Assembly (NCBI RefSeq): GCF_009754945.1
Contig: NZ_WPIN01000004.1
Span: 310,001-374,000 of the forward strand
Length of the DNA: 64,000 nt
Source of the DNA: Spirosoma arboris
GTDB lineage: Bacteria > Bacteroidota > Bacteroidia > Cytophagales > Spirosomataceae
Direction: 5' to 3'
Of the stretch, positions 17,154 to 25,486 are shown piece by piece. The translations under genes were made by a program, and so were the position numbers. Position 1 is the first letter of the stretch. Each line of letters starts with the position of its first letter. The notes below the pieces were generated by a model that was given only the letters and a program-made list of their open reading frames with translations, was not told the origin of the DNA and searched no databases.

Positions 17154-17726
17154 TTACTTAGGTTTTGTGGTTATTTTATTTGTTGGATTGCTGTTGGTCG
17201 CAGTTGGTTTAGTATCCAGTCCCAATTCTTCCATTACGTAATCTGAATAGTCATGCCGGGGATTTGTATAAAGCATAACAAAATCAGATGCCTTGTCGAA
17301 TATGAAATCTAGCTTTTTCTGCGCACATACCTTATCAAGGGCTCGATAAATCAACTCCATGGGAGCTTTCATTAGCTCTTTCTTTTTCTCAAATAATAGC
17401 CCCTGATAGCCAAATACTTTATTATTATAATCTCTGGCTTCGCGCTCCTTATCGCTAATGGCTCGTTGCCGGTCCCGCTTCATGTCTTCCGTCAGCAGGA
17501 TTTCTTCTGCCTGATAAGCTTTTTGTAGCTTCTCAATTTCAACGTATTTATCCTGAATATCCTTCGACCACTTATCGGCAAACTTGTCGATTTCGCTAAG
17601 TGCTTTCTGGTATTCAGGCATTTTACCTAATATATACTCCGTATCTACATACCCAAATTTTTGGGCTTCAACAGGAGTAGCTATCCAAATGGAAGACAAA
17701 AGTACGAAGAATAGGGCTTTTTTCAT
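17154..17726 (-). CDS. OmpH/Skp family periplasmic chaperone (proximal copy)
   Basis: The 190-residue protein has a signal peptide (cleavage near PVEAQ), the family start KFGYVDTEYILGKMPEYQ, a coiled coil (about 45-120) and DFIFDKASDFVMLYTNP near the end. It is shorter and more acidic in the tentacle helices than its neighbour, so the two copies may form mixed trimers or handle different clients. It follows bamA with a 116-bp gap that holds a 33-bp hairpin, and overlaps no other gene. Paired skp genes after bamA are common in Bacteroidota. Confidence 0.88.
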   Translation of the reverse strand: MKKALFFVLLSSIWIATPVEAQKFGYVDTEYILGKMPEYQKALSEIDKFADKWSKDIQDKYVEIEKLQKAYQAEEILLTEDMKRDRQRAISDKEREARDYNNKVFGYQGLLFEKKKELMKAPMELIYRALDKVCAQKKLDFIFDKASDFVMLYTNPRHDYSDYVMEELGLDTKPTATNSNPTNKITTKPK

Positions 17727-17781
17727 TAGTAGCCAGTCAAATTTTGCAGGAAGTGATTGATTTTCAAGGATAGTTTCAGCA

Positions 17782-17814
17782 AATCCTGTAAGTTCTTGAA
17801 GAACTTACAGGATT
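17782..17814. repeat. Hairpin with 16-bp perfect arms inside the bamA-skp operon
   Basis: Arms 17782-17797 and 17799-17814 (AATCCTGTAAGTTCTT and its complement) are separated by 1 bp, between bamA and the first skp gene. Without a T-run on the minus strand it is more likely an RNA-processing or stability element than a strong terminator. Confidence 0.85.
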
Positions 17815-17842
17815 AATTAAAAACGTATGACCTTCTCAAATC

Positions 17843-20539
17843 TTATCTGATCTGCTGCCCAATTGTGAAGTGGAACTGACCCGATGCATGGTCTTTAACT
17901 CCTGGAATTTTGTCGAAACCATATCCATAGTCAATACCGATCAAACCAAATGCAGGCATGAAAATACGTGCACCAAAGCCCATCGACCGCTTCAGATCAA
18001 ACGGATTGTACTGTTTATAACTAGCCCAGTTATTACCGGCCTCCAGAAAAGTCAGCACAAAGATGGTAGCTGATGGGTTCAGCGAAACAGGATAGCGAAG
18101 CTCAGCTACGAACTTGTTGTAGACAACACCACCCTGACTACGAGAGGTTTGATCGACTGCGCGGTCGTAGTCGGCAGTGTAAACACTACGGTCATCATAA
18201 CCACGAAGACCAATAATATCTTGTGCCAATGCGAATTGTCCCTGACCTGCTAGCCCTGAACCACCCAAGATGAATCGTTCAAATGGTCCGATGGCGGTAC
18301 GTTTATTATAGCTACCCAGGAAGCCTAAGTGGGCCCGAGTATTTAAGACCAGTTTGCCAAATACAGTCTGGAACCAGCTGGCGTCAAACATCCATTTGTG
18401 GTACTCGACAAATTTATATTTATCCCGTGGAGCCTCGGTTGCAGTTGTGGTGCGCCAGGCCGAATAGGGAGGAGTAAACGAGCCACTCAATGTAAACGAC
18501 GAACCGGTACGTGGAAATTGCGGATTATCGATACTGTTACGCGATAGTGTCGTATTGAACGTAATGTTATTCGAGATACCATCTTTGTAGCCGATATAGA
18601 ACAAGTCAAGATTGTTCAGATCATATCGTTGATACGAAATCGAATTAGTTAGCGAGAAATAATCATCTGGTATTTTCAACTGACGGCCCAACCCAATGGT
18701 AATGGCTGTGTTGGTATAAGAACCTGTGGGTGTACGACCCTGTAGACTTTGGTAAATACTATATGGGTTCGCTGGATCGTAGAATGTACGGTACACGGTA
18801 TGGCTGGCACTTACCGATAAGGCATTTGGCTTGCGACCTCCTAGCCAGGGTTCTGTAAATGACAGTGAGTATACCTGATACTGACTACCATTGGCCTGGA
18901 AGCGCAATTGAACGCGTTGGCCGTCGCCAGCAGGTAGTGGTTTCCAGGCGCTGAAATTCGGAATGTTGCGGGCCGAGAAATTGTTGAACGTCAAACCAAG
19001 TGTTCCCACAAAGCCTACGTAACCACCCCAGCCACCCGACAATTCGATCTGATCAGACGGCTTTTCTTCGACCGTGTATTCAATATCCACTGTGCCATCA
19101 CTCTGTGGCACAGGGTTGATCCCAATTTTCTCCGGGTCGAAATAACCAAGTGTGGATAGTTCCCGCTGGGTACGGATCAGGTTTGTTTTTGAGAATTTCT
19201 GGCCAGGTAACGTGCGAATCGTACGCATCACCACGTGATCGCTGGTTTTGGTGTTACCGTTCAGGATTACTTTGTTGATTGTAGCCTGCTTACCTTCAAA
19301 AATTCGAATTTCGAGATCGATAGAATCTCCCTCGATGGATTTTTCAATAGGCTGCGCATTGTAATATAAATAGCCAAGATCCATGTATTGCGAACTTAAA
19401 TCCTGACCTGGATTACCGTTCATTCGTTTATCCAGATCTTCCGGATTATAGACATCCCCTTTCGTAATGCCGAGAACCTGACGAAGTTGAGTAGCCGTAT
19501 AAAGATAGTTACCCGAAAAATCAATGTTTCGATAATAGTACTGATGACCTTCGTTCAGCTTCAGGTTGATGCTGATCGTATTACCGCCCTTATGTACTAC
19601 AGTGTCATGCTCGATGGTCGCATCGCGATAACCGAGTTTGTTATAATACTCAAGTAGCTTTTTCTTGTCTTCTTCATACTTCTTGGGTATGAATTTCGAA
19701 GGTGTAAATACACGTCCGAACCGTTGTTCTTTCGTGCTCTTCATCTTCATGCGTACAGCCGTCTCGTCAAGTTCGTTGAGACCCTCGAAGTTAATTTTTG
19801 AAATCTTGACTTTCTGACCTTTGTCAACCAATACACGCATCGTAGCATTGTTGCGCGTGCTGTCAGGGATGGTTGTAATCTTTACCTTCGTGTTCAGAAA
19901 GCCTTTATCAACAAAGTATTTACGCACAGCCATCTGGGTATTTTTGGTAATCGTGTTGGTCACGATTTTGCCCAGATTGAGTTTTATTTTGTCTTTCAGA
20001 TTGTCCTGCTCTCCTTTTTTTACGCCAAGAAAACTAACCCGATAAAGACGAGGGCGCTCTTGTACCCGAAACATGAGCGAAACCTTATTTTCATTGACAT
20101 TAGTTGCAAACAGTTCAACGTTATCAAGCAAGCCTGATTCCATCAATTTACGTACCGATGAGCCGACGACTTCACCTGGAATACGAATCTTATCGCCTAT
20201 TTTCAGGCCGGCCAGTGATACTAATGAGTTAGGGTCAAGGTAGCGAGTACCTGTTACGGTTAATCCGGCAATTTCATATTCTTTCGGGCTGGCGTAGTTG
20301 AGCAGATCGTTACTTTCCACTGGCGCGGCAGTATTGTCTCGCCCAACGCCTACACCAACACGCACTTGCGCCCACCCCTGAGCAGGCAATAGGCCAATGA
20401 GCAAGTAGACGGCTCCCAATAGGACTTTTATACGGTGTTCCAAGTTGTAATGCGGGTTAATTGATTGATTATCTGGATTCAGTTTGAACGTGTAGGGTTG
20501 GAATACATACAGCTTATTTCTCACTTGGCAGAGCCCCAC
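17843..20539 (-). CDS. bamA: Outer membrane assembly protein BamA
   Basis: The 898-residue frame holds five POTRA repeats (about 85-490; e.g. VTGTRYLDPNSLVSLAGLK, INFEGLNELDETAVRMKMK, VILNGNTKTSDHVVMRTI) and a C-terminal Omp85 barrel (about 500-898) with FILGGSGLAGQGQ near 770 and a terminal FHFTIGQQIR. BamA folds and inserts beta-barrel proteins in the outer membrane. The start is uncertain: the frame opens with GTG at 20539 and contains no ATG before the signal peptide. A TTG at 20443 would put the hydrophobic segment VLLGAVYLLIGLLPAQGWA at the expected place and may be the true start. It lies 13 bp after uppS and before two skp genes. Confidence 0.93.
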   Translation of the reverse strand: MGLCQVRNKLYVFQPYTFKLNPDNQSINPHYNLEHRIKVLLGAVYLLIGLLPAQGWAQVRVGVGVGRDNTAAPVESNDLLNYASPKEYEIAGLTVTGTRYLDPNSLVSLAGLKIGDKIRIPGEVVGSSVRKLMESGLLDNVELFATNVNENKVSLMFRVQERPRLYRVSFLGVKKGEQDNLKDKIKLNLGKIVTNTITKNTQMAVRKYFVDKGFLNTKVKITTIPDSTRNNATMRVLVDKGQKVKISKINFEGLNELDETAVRMKMKSTKEQRFGRVFTPSKFIPKKYEEDKKKLLEYYNKLGYRDATIEHDTVVHKGGNTISINLKLNEGHQYYYRNIDFSGNYLYTATQLRQVLGITKGDVYNPEDLDKRMNGNPGQDLSSQYMDLGYLYYNAQPIEKSIEGDSIDLEIRIFEGKQATINKVILNGNTKTSDHVVMRTIRTLPGQKFSKTNLIRTQRELSTLGYFDPEKIGINPVPQSDGTVDIEYTVEEKPSDQIELSGGWGGYVGFVGTLGLTFNNFSARNIPNFSAWKPLPAGDGQRVQLRFQANGSQYQVYSLSFTEPWLGGRKPNALSVSASHTVYRTFYDPANPYSIYQSLQGRTPTGSYTNTAITIGLGRQLKIPDDYFSLTNSISYQRYDLNNLDLFYIGYKDGISNNITFNTTLSRNSIDNPQFPRTGSSFTLSGSFTPPYSAWRTTTATEAPRDKYKFVEYHKWMFDASWFQTVFGKLVLNTRAHLGFLGSYNKRTAIGPFERFILGGSGLAGQGQFALAQDIIGLRGYDDRSVYTADYDRAVDQTSRSQGGVVYNKFVAELRYPVSLNPSATIFVLTFLEAGNNWASYKQYNPFDLKRSMGFGARIFMPAFGLIGIDYGYGFDKIPGVKDHASGQFHFTIGQQIR

Positions 20540-20552
20540 GCCCGAATCCTCC

Positions 20553-21290
20553 TTATTTTACTAATTGTTCACTTATTTTTCCAAACCGGCGCTCACGTTG
20601 CTGATAATTCAGAATAGCTTCATACAAATGGGATCTTCGGAAATCAGGCCAGAGTACATCGGGCATATATAATTCAGCATAAGCTAATTGCCAGAGCATA
20701 AAATTACTGATTCGCATTTCGCCACTGGTGCGAATCATCAATTCAGGATCAGGAATGCCACCTGTGGCCAGATGCTGATCGAAAATAGTTTCATCAATCT
20801 GCTCGGGGGTAAGTTTTCCGTCACGCACGTCGGCTGCCAGCTTTCGGGTAGCTTCGAGAATATCCCACCGACCGCTATAGCTAAGGGCTAAGAGCAGTGT
20901 TAGGCCAGTGTTCTGGCTGGTTTCCCGAATGGCTTCAGCCAGCTCGCGCCGACAGTCGGCAGGCAGACTATTCGTATCTCCGATTGTTCCCAACCGTACA
21001 TTATTATCCATTAATGTTTTTATTTCCCCCCGAATGGTATGAACCAGTAGCGTCATGAGCGCATCTACTTCAAATTTCGGACGATTCCAGTTCTCGGTTG
21101 AAAAGGCGTAGAGCGTAAGGTATTTTACGCCTAATTCGGCGCATCCTTCCGTTACTTCGCGTACAGCCTTAATGGCATTGCGGTGGCCAAACACCCGGGC
21201 AGCTCCCTGACGCTTAGCCCAGCGGCCGTTTCCGTCCATGATAACGGCTATGTGCTGAGGCAGATTGCCCGAGTCAATGTGTTCCTTCAT
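20553..21290 (-). CDS. uppS: Isoprenyl transferase (undecaprenyl diphosphate synthase)
   Basis: The 245-residue cytoplasmic enzyme carries all cis-prenyltransferase motifs: MDGNGRWAKRQG near 18 (catalytic Asp, Arg), TLYAFSTENWNRP near 59 and PDPELMIRTSGEMRISNF near 187 (diphosphate-binding Arg). It adds isopentenyl units to farnesyl diphosphate, giving the lipid carrier for peptidoglycan and surface glycans. It is the first gene of uppS-bamA-skp-skp, which joins lipid-carrier synthesis to outer-membrane assembly. A candidate promoter lies 42 bp upstream. Confidence 0.96.
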   Translation of the reverse strand: MKEHIDSGNLPQHIAVIMDGNGRWAKRQGAARVFGHRNAIKAVREVTEGCAELGVKYLTLYAFSTENWNRPKFEVDALMTLLVHTIRGEIKTLMDNNVRLGTIGDTNSLPADCRRELAEAIRETSQNTGLTLLLALSYSGRWDILEATRKLAADVRDGKLTPEQIDETIFDQHLATGGIPDPELMIRTSGEMRISNFMLWQLAYAELYMPDVLWPDFRRSHLYEAILNYQQRERRFGKISEQLVK

Positions 21291-21622
21291 CCCAAGGGAG
21301 GAGTTTTAACAAGAATTAAGTTTTCAACTTACAAAACTACCTAATTCCTAACAAACTGCCTGCATTGTCGTTAAATCTGATTTCCAATTATGGGTCTAAT
21401 AGATAGTAGTCGGGTTTATAGAGCTATTCAGAGCCCAATCAGAGCCGATATAGGTAAACTGGAGCCGGCTTGGGCTAGGTATCAGGGAGTAGAGCACGAT
21501 TACTTTGCTTGAGGCATGCACCTATCCCTAGACTAATAAGACAAGTCTATTCTGTAATCGTTCAGGCAATAGATAATAGGAAATGGCCGGAGCACTAAAG
21601 GGTCGGTAGTCGAAGAAGTAGT
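21291..21622. other. Intergenic region upstream of uppS
   Basis: These 332 bp contain the candidate uppS promoter near the left end. I see no gene, long repeat or RNA structure in the remainder. Confidence 0.5.
21332..21339 (-). promoter_or_regulatory. Candidate -7 box of uppS operon
   Basis: The minus strand reads TAGTTTTG, a match to TAnnTTTG, 42 bp before the uppS ATG. No -33 element stands out. Confidence 0.4.
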
Positions 21623-21901
21623 TTATGACTGGCTGATTGGCTTCGATTTTCGCGCTCTCTGTGTTTCTGGATTTTGTATAGGCGTTAGCGATTCTCGATA
21701 AGTGATTTCATAGTGGCCGTCAGTACCCTTTTGAAATGCCTTTTTCTGGCTTAACTCCTCACTAATCTCCTGTTCCTGATGCTCCAGCTGAGCTTTCATC
21801 GTAGTTTTCTTCAACTGATCGAGTTTATAGGCTCTTCGGTCTCTAATAGATTGATAGGCGATAATGGTCAGTAATAGTACGACGTAGATAAGCATGCTCA
21901 T
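21623..21901 (-). CDS. Small single-pass membrane protein, unknown
   Basis: The 92-residue frame has an ATG at 21901, one N-terminal hydrophobic segment (about 3-16, MLIYVVLLLTIIAY), and then a highly charged helical tail with an EQEISEELSQKKAFQKG stretch. No family recognised. The composition (membrane anchor plus coiled-coil-like tail) is that of real small proteins rather than of a chance frame, but there are no close neighbours to support it: it stands alone between uppS and the fasciclin gene. Confidence 0.45.
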   Translation of the reverse strand: MSMLIYVVLLLTIIAYQSIRDRRAYKLDQLKKTTMKAQLEHQEQEISEELSQKKAFQKGTDGHYEITYRESLTPIQNPETQRARKSKPISQS

Positions 21902-22210
21902 GGGCGTAATAATGTCTAGGAGTAGTTATAGTAAGATCATAAGTTGATGATGAAGTAGTAATGAATAAGAAAGGTACCGTTCTGGGTGCGAGCGGTATCA
22001 GACAGGAAGCCGGTAACAAGACGTTCCCAAAAAACACATAAGACTATGAATAAGTTTATGGCGGTTCCATGATAAGAGAGCAAAAGCACTCAGTCGGGGT
22101 GGCGCTCCACCTGTTTCACAGATTAACTCTCTGTATCTTTGTCGGAAGAAAACATAAATAGAGTCGGTACGTTTTTGGGATACAAACCAATATTTCACTA
22201 ATCACTTTAA
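21902..22210. other. Intergenic region before the fasciclin gene
   Basis: These 309 bp lie between divergent genes. The only feature I can support is the TATCTTTG box at 22134-22141. Confidence 0.5.
22134..22141 (+). promoter_or_regulatory. -7 box of the fasciclin gene
   Basis: TATCTTTG, the same box as in the rpsL promoter, lies 69 bp before the ATG. The upstream element is weak (TTTC at 22114-22117). Confidence 0.55.
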
Positions 22211-23167
22211 ATGACTAAGTTGTTTTCATTGTTTCTAAGCCGACTGTCGGTAGTTGTATTACTGTTGGCCTCGTTGAGTTGCCAGAAACGGGATGACGCG
22301 GTTGCAACTCCTCAAACGATCACCGACCGTATTCTGGAAGATAGTCAGTTCGGCTTATTCCGAGTGGCCATGTCTTATGCGGACGCTAGCGATGCACTCA
22401 AAGCGGGAAATTTGACATTATTTGCCCCAACCGATGCGGCTTTTCAGGCAGCGGGTTTATCTACCGAAGCGGCTATCAAAGCAATGCCAAAGGACCAGAT
22501 TCGGAGCCTTGTGCTCTATCACGTTCTTTATGGTCGGGTAGCTGCATCAGCTATTCCAACCGGACTTAATTCGGTTGCAACAGCCAGCAAGGCGATTGCC
22601 TTTGTTAACAAGACGACCGATGGGTCAATTTATGTGAACATGGCGAAGCTGACGCAAACTGATATAGCCGTAGCTAATGGGTATATTCATGCGATTGATC
22701 GGGTGTTGATTCCAGCAACCGGAAGTTTGCTGGCAACCATTCAGGCGAATCCAAATCTGACATTTTTATCGGCGGCTATCAAACGCATTGCTACCAGTAA
22801 TCCGACCTTGTTAGCCACGCTGGACAATGCATCGCCGACCAATACTGTAACGGTGTTTGCGCCAACCGATGCCGCTTTTAAAGCCGATCAAGTGTATAAT
22901 ACGCTGGCTGCTATCGAATCGGCTAATGTGCAAACGTTAGCTAATACGCTTTTGTATCATGTTCTGTCTGGAGTACTATTTTCCAATCAGTTTCAGTCGG
23001 GTAGCTTTACTACATTACTTAGTGGAAATAAAGTAACCGTGATCGTAACGGGTAGCCAGCTTTCGGTTAAAGGTAATAAAAATTCAACAGCGGCATTCGT
23101 TAAACAGGCTGATATTCCCGCAACCAATGGCGTCATTCACACCATTGATCAAGTCCTGCAGCCGTAG
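22211..23167 (+). CDS. Lipoprotein with two fasciclin (FAS1) domains
   Basis: The 318-residue protein has a lipoprotein signal with lipobox ASLSC (Cys24), then two FAS1 domains (about 40-172 and 178-318). Each has the H1 motif (LTLFAPTDAAFQAAG; VTVFAPTDAAFKAD), the central YHVLYG/YHVLSG and the H2 motif (NGYIHAIDRVLIP; NGVIHTIDQVLQP). FAS1 modules mediate adhesion or ligand binding at the cell surface. It precedes two FKBP lipoproteins on the same strand, 112 bp away. Similar size and lipidation suggest a common surface role, but each has its own promoter-like box. Confidence 0.9.
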   Translation: MTKLFSLFLSRLSVVVLLLASLSCQKRDDAVATPQTITDRILEDSQFGLFRVAMSYADASDALKAGNLTLFAPTDAAFQAAGLSTEAAIKAMPKDQIRSLVLYHVLYGRVAASAIPTGLNSVATASKAIAFVNKTTDGSIYVNMAKLTQTDIAVANGYIHAIDRVLIPATGSLLATIQANPNLTFLSAAIKRIATSNPTLLATLDNASPTNTVTVFAPTDAAFKADQVYNTLAAIESANVQTLANTLLYHVLSGVLFSNQFQSGSFTTLLSGNKVTVIVTGSQLSVKGNKNSTAAFVKQADIPATNGVIHTIDQVLQP

Positions 23168-23258
23168 TGGATAGGTAGTAATTTCTAAATTAATCAGGAG
23201 AAATTTTAATCGACTTACCAACGCATTGCCACAGTCTGGGGTCATTTAGCGTATAAGG

Positions 23259-23266
23259 TATGTTTG
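23259..23266 (+). promoter_or_regulatory. -7 box before first FKBP gene
   Basis: TATGTTTG matches TAnnTTTG and ends 13 bp before the ATG at 23280, leaving a very short leader. No clear -33 element. Confidence 0.4.
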
Positions 23267-23279
23267 TTCAGTTATTTTC

Positions 23280-24218
23280 ATGGGTAAACTTCAGTTATTT
23301 ATTTTCAGTGTATTGTTACTTGGCGGGTTAGCATCCTGCAAAACCCAGGAAGTAGATCCCAGTGTAGCAACAACCTATGCATCTAACATAAAGGACATTA
23401 CTGATTATGCCACCAGCAAAGGAATGTCTGGCACATCGACAAGTTCGGGTTTATACTATGTTGTTACGAAAGCAAGTTCATCGACTGTAATTCCAGCTTA
23501 CGGCCAGGAACTTGAGTTTACTTATACATTGTCTGTGTTGAGCCGCAGTACCAGTAACACTGCGGTTGTGACATCAACAAAGGTTGATTCGGCCTATGCG
23601 ACCAACCCAACGTTTATTCCATTTATTAAAGGTGCGCTAAAAGCTGGGTTAGAAGAAGGTCTATTAGCCATGCACGAAGGAGATCAGGTCGTTTTATTGA
23701 TGCCCTCTATTCTAGCCTATGGCGATGTCATTAGTTCTGATGGGTTGGTTCCGGCTAACTCGCCCGTGCGATTCGACGTAACCCTGAATCGAACCCGAAC
23801 CGAAGATCAACAGATGGATGAATACGTGGCCGCTACCGGTTTAAGCCTTACCCAGACAACCACAACTGGACTGCGTTTTTTTCTGACAACACCAAGCGCA
23901 ACGGGCGATTCTGTGAAAACGGCATTAGACAACGGATTGACGTTAACAGTCAAGTATGTCGGTAAACAACTTCATGCTAAAACAGCTGTGGGTTTCGACA
24001 GTACTACTACCAGTTTAAGCAAAAGCAATCTGGCTGGTCTTGTGGCTGGCTTTAGCGAAGGGTTAGTTAAATTAAAAGTTGGCGACAAAGCAACATTCCT
24101 ATTCCCATCATCAATTGGGTATAGTACCGGTGGTCTTGTTGATAAAAGTACGGGATTCTATAAAGTTGCGCCTTATGCTCCGCTACGTTACGACGTTGAG
24201 GTGATTTCGGCCAAATAA
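23280..24218 (+). CDS. FKBP-type peptidyl-prolyl isomerase lipoprotein (copy 1)
   Basis: The 312-residue lipoprotein (lipobox LASC, Cys21) contains two FKBP domains in tandem (about 60-175 and 195-312). Visible family pieces are GLEEGLLAMHEGDQVVLLMP in the first and GFSEGLVKLKVGDKATFLFP in the second, each followed by AYG or GYS and a closing RFDV/RYDV strand. FKBPs catalyse cis-trans isomerisation of prolyl bonds; here the enzyme would sit on the periplasmic face or cell surface. Several active-site aromatic residues are not obvious, so it may be mainly a chaperone. A paralogue follows 34 bp later. Confidence 0.85.
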   Translation: MGKLQLFIFSVLLLGGLASCKTQEVDPSVATTYASNIKDITDYATSKGMSGTSTSSGLYYVVTKASSSTVIPAYGQELEFTYTLSVLSRSTSNTAVVTSTKVDSAYATNPTFIPFIKGALKAGLEEGLLAMHEGDQVVLLMPSILAYGDVISSDGLVPANSPVRFDVTLNRTRTEDQQMDEYVAATGLSLTQTTTTGLRFFLTTPSATGDSVKTALDNGLTLTVKYVGKQLHAKTAVGFDSTTTSLSKSNLAGLVAGFSEGLVKLKVGDKATFLFPSSIGYSTGGLVDKSTGFYKVAPYAPLRYDVEVISAK

Positions 24219-24252
24219 ATCAGTAAGTTCAATTAGTTGTTTTCCTATTTTC

Positions 24253-25140
24253 ATGCGTAATCTACCTGTATTCATGTTCGGCCTCCTGCTCATTGGGGGG
24301 CTATCCTCTTGCCAAAAAGAAGATGTCGGCCTCACCGACGATCAGATTCTAGAGTCGAATAAATCCGATATTCTTAATTATGCCGCAGCTAAAGGGTTAA
24401 CGGGGTCCATGACCTCTACCGGCGTTTATTATGCGTTGAATAAAACCAGCGGATCGACGGTAACTCCGGCTTATGGTCAGGAGGTAGAGTTTAATTACAA
24501 ATTGTATTTGTTGTCTCGTAATAGCGCTAATGCGGTGATCGATACGTTTGTCGATTCGACCTACGCTACTAAATCCAGTTATATCTATCTGATCGACAAT
24601 ACACCGGGTATAACAGAGGGATTGCTAAAAATGCACGAGGGTGATCAGGGCAGTATTTTGCTGCCTTCCGTCTATGCCTTTGGCAGAACAGGGGCTGGCA
24701 ACGGAGTAATTCCACCCAATTCGCCTGTTCGATTGGATGTAACGCTTAAGCGGACACGCACGGAAGAGCAACAGATCGACGAGTATCTTACTGCGAATAA
24801 ACTGACACCAACAGAAGTAACTCAGAGTGGATTACGATTTGTAAGAACGCTTGAAAACACGGCGGGTGCTTCGACAACGCCAACTCAGGTATTGACGATT
24901 AAGTATAAAGGGAAGTTGCTACGATCTATATCGGCCTTCGACAGTACGGGCACGGGTACCTATTCTGCACAGGCAAGCCAGTTTGTTCCAGGCTTTGCAG
25001 AAGGTCTTGCTAAACTTAGAGTTGGCGAAAAAGCAACTATCGTTTTTCCATCGAAAATTGGGTACGGATCAACTGGTTACCAGGTCATTCCGGCTTATGC
25101 CCCACTTCGTTTCGATATAGAGCTGGTTTCGGCACAGTAA
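24253..25140 (+). CDS. FKBP-type peptidyl-prolyl isomerase lipoprotein (copy 2)
   Basis: The 295-residue paralogue of the gene upstream has lipobox LSSC (Cys20) and two FKBP domains (about 55-170 and 190-295). Corresponding motifs are GITEGLLKMHEGDQGSILLP and GFAEGLAKLRVGEKATIVFP. The linkers TRTEEQQIDEYL and TRTEDQQMDEYV are almost identical between the copies, so they arose by tandem duplication. The second domain here is shorter by a loop than in copy 1. The 34-bp gap without a promoter, and a terminator 26 bp after the stop, point to a two-gene operon. Confidence 0.85.
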   Translation: MRNLPVFMFGLLLIGGLSSCQKEDVGLTDDQILESNKSDILNYAAAKGLTGSMTSTGVYYALNKTSGSTVTPAYGQEVEFNYKLYLLSRNSANAVIDTFVDSTYATKSSYIYLIDNTPGITEGLLKMHEGDQGSILLPSVYAFGRTGAGNGVIPPNSPVRLDVTLKRTRTEEQQIDEYLTANKLTPTEVTQSGLRFVRTLENTAGASTTPTQVLTIKYKGKLLRSISAFDSTGTGTYSAQASQFVPGFAEGLAKLRVGEKATIVFPSKIGYGSTGYQVIPAYAPLRFDIELVSAQ

Positions 25141-25165
25141 GCCAGAAAATCAGTAAGTTTTTAGA

Positions 25166-25197
25166 GCGTCCTATGTTAATTCATAGGGCGTTTTTTT
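25166..25197 (+). terminator. Terminator of the FKBP operon
   Basis: A 10-bp stem (25166-25175 with 25182-25191, including G:U pairs), loop TTAATT, then seven T. Confidence 0.8.
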
Positions 25198-25409
25198 ATG
25201 AATTATGTATTAGGAAAATCGCATTAAGTAGACTAGTGGATTAGTGACTTAGCCCTACACTTTGGTAGCATTTATATTCAAAAAGGATAAGGTATACTAG
25301 GTGAATATACGTAGTCGATAGCTATTGTTTATAGTAACGTAGAAGTATAAAATAGAGAGAAAGTTTCTTCATATCTTATAATGTTTACTTATTATTTATT
25401 TTGATAAAA

Positions 25410-25435
25410 ATGATATAATCAAAATATTGTATCAT
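25410..25435. promoter_or_regulatory. Dyad operator candidate of the TonB receptor gene
   Basis: ATGATATAAT (25410-25419) and ATTGTATCAT (25426-25435) form a 10-bp inverted repeat with one mismatch and a 6-bp spacer, ending 29 bp upstream of the -7 box. Confidence 0.4.
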
Positions 25436-25464
25436 TAAAGTGCGGTATGTATAGTATATTATTT

Positions 25465-25472
25465 TAGATTTG
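25465..25472 (+). promoter_or_regulatory. -7 box of the TonB receptor gene
   Basis: TAGATTTG followed by C fits TAnnTTTG and ends 14 bp before the first possible ATG. Confidence 0.5.
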
Positions 25473-25486
25473 CCCTTTAATATATA

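Larger units (their letters stand above)
25198..25486. other. AT-rich regulatory region before the TonB receptor
   Basis: A strongly AT-rich segment with a dyad (25410-25435) and a -7 box (25465-25472). Nothing else in it resembles a gene or RNA. Confidence 0.5.
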
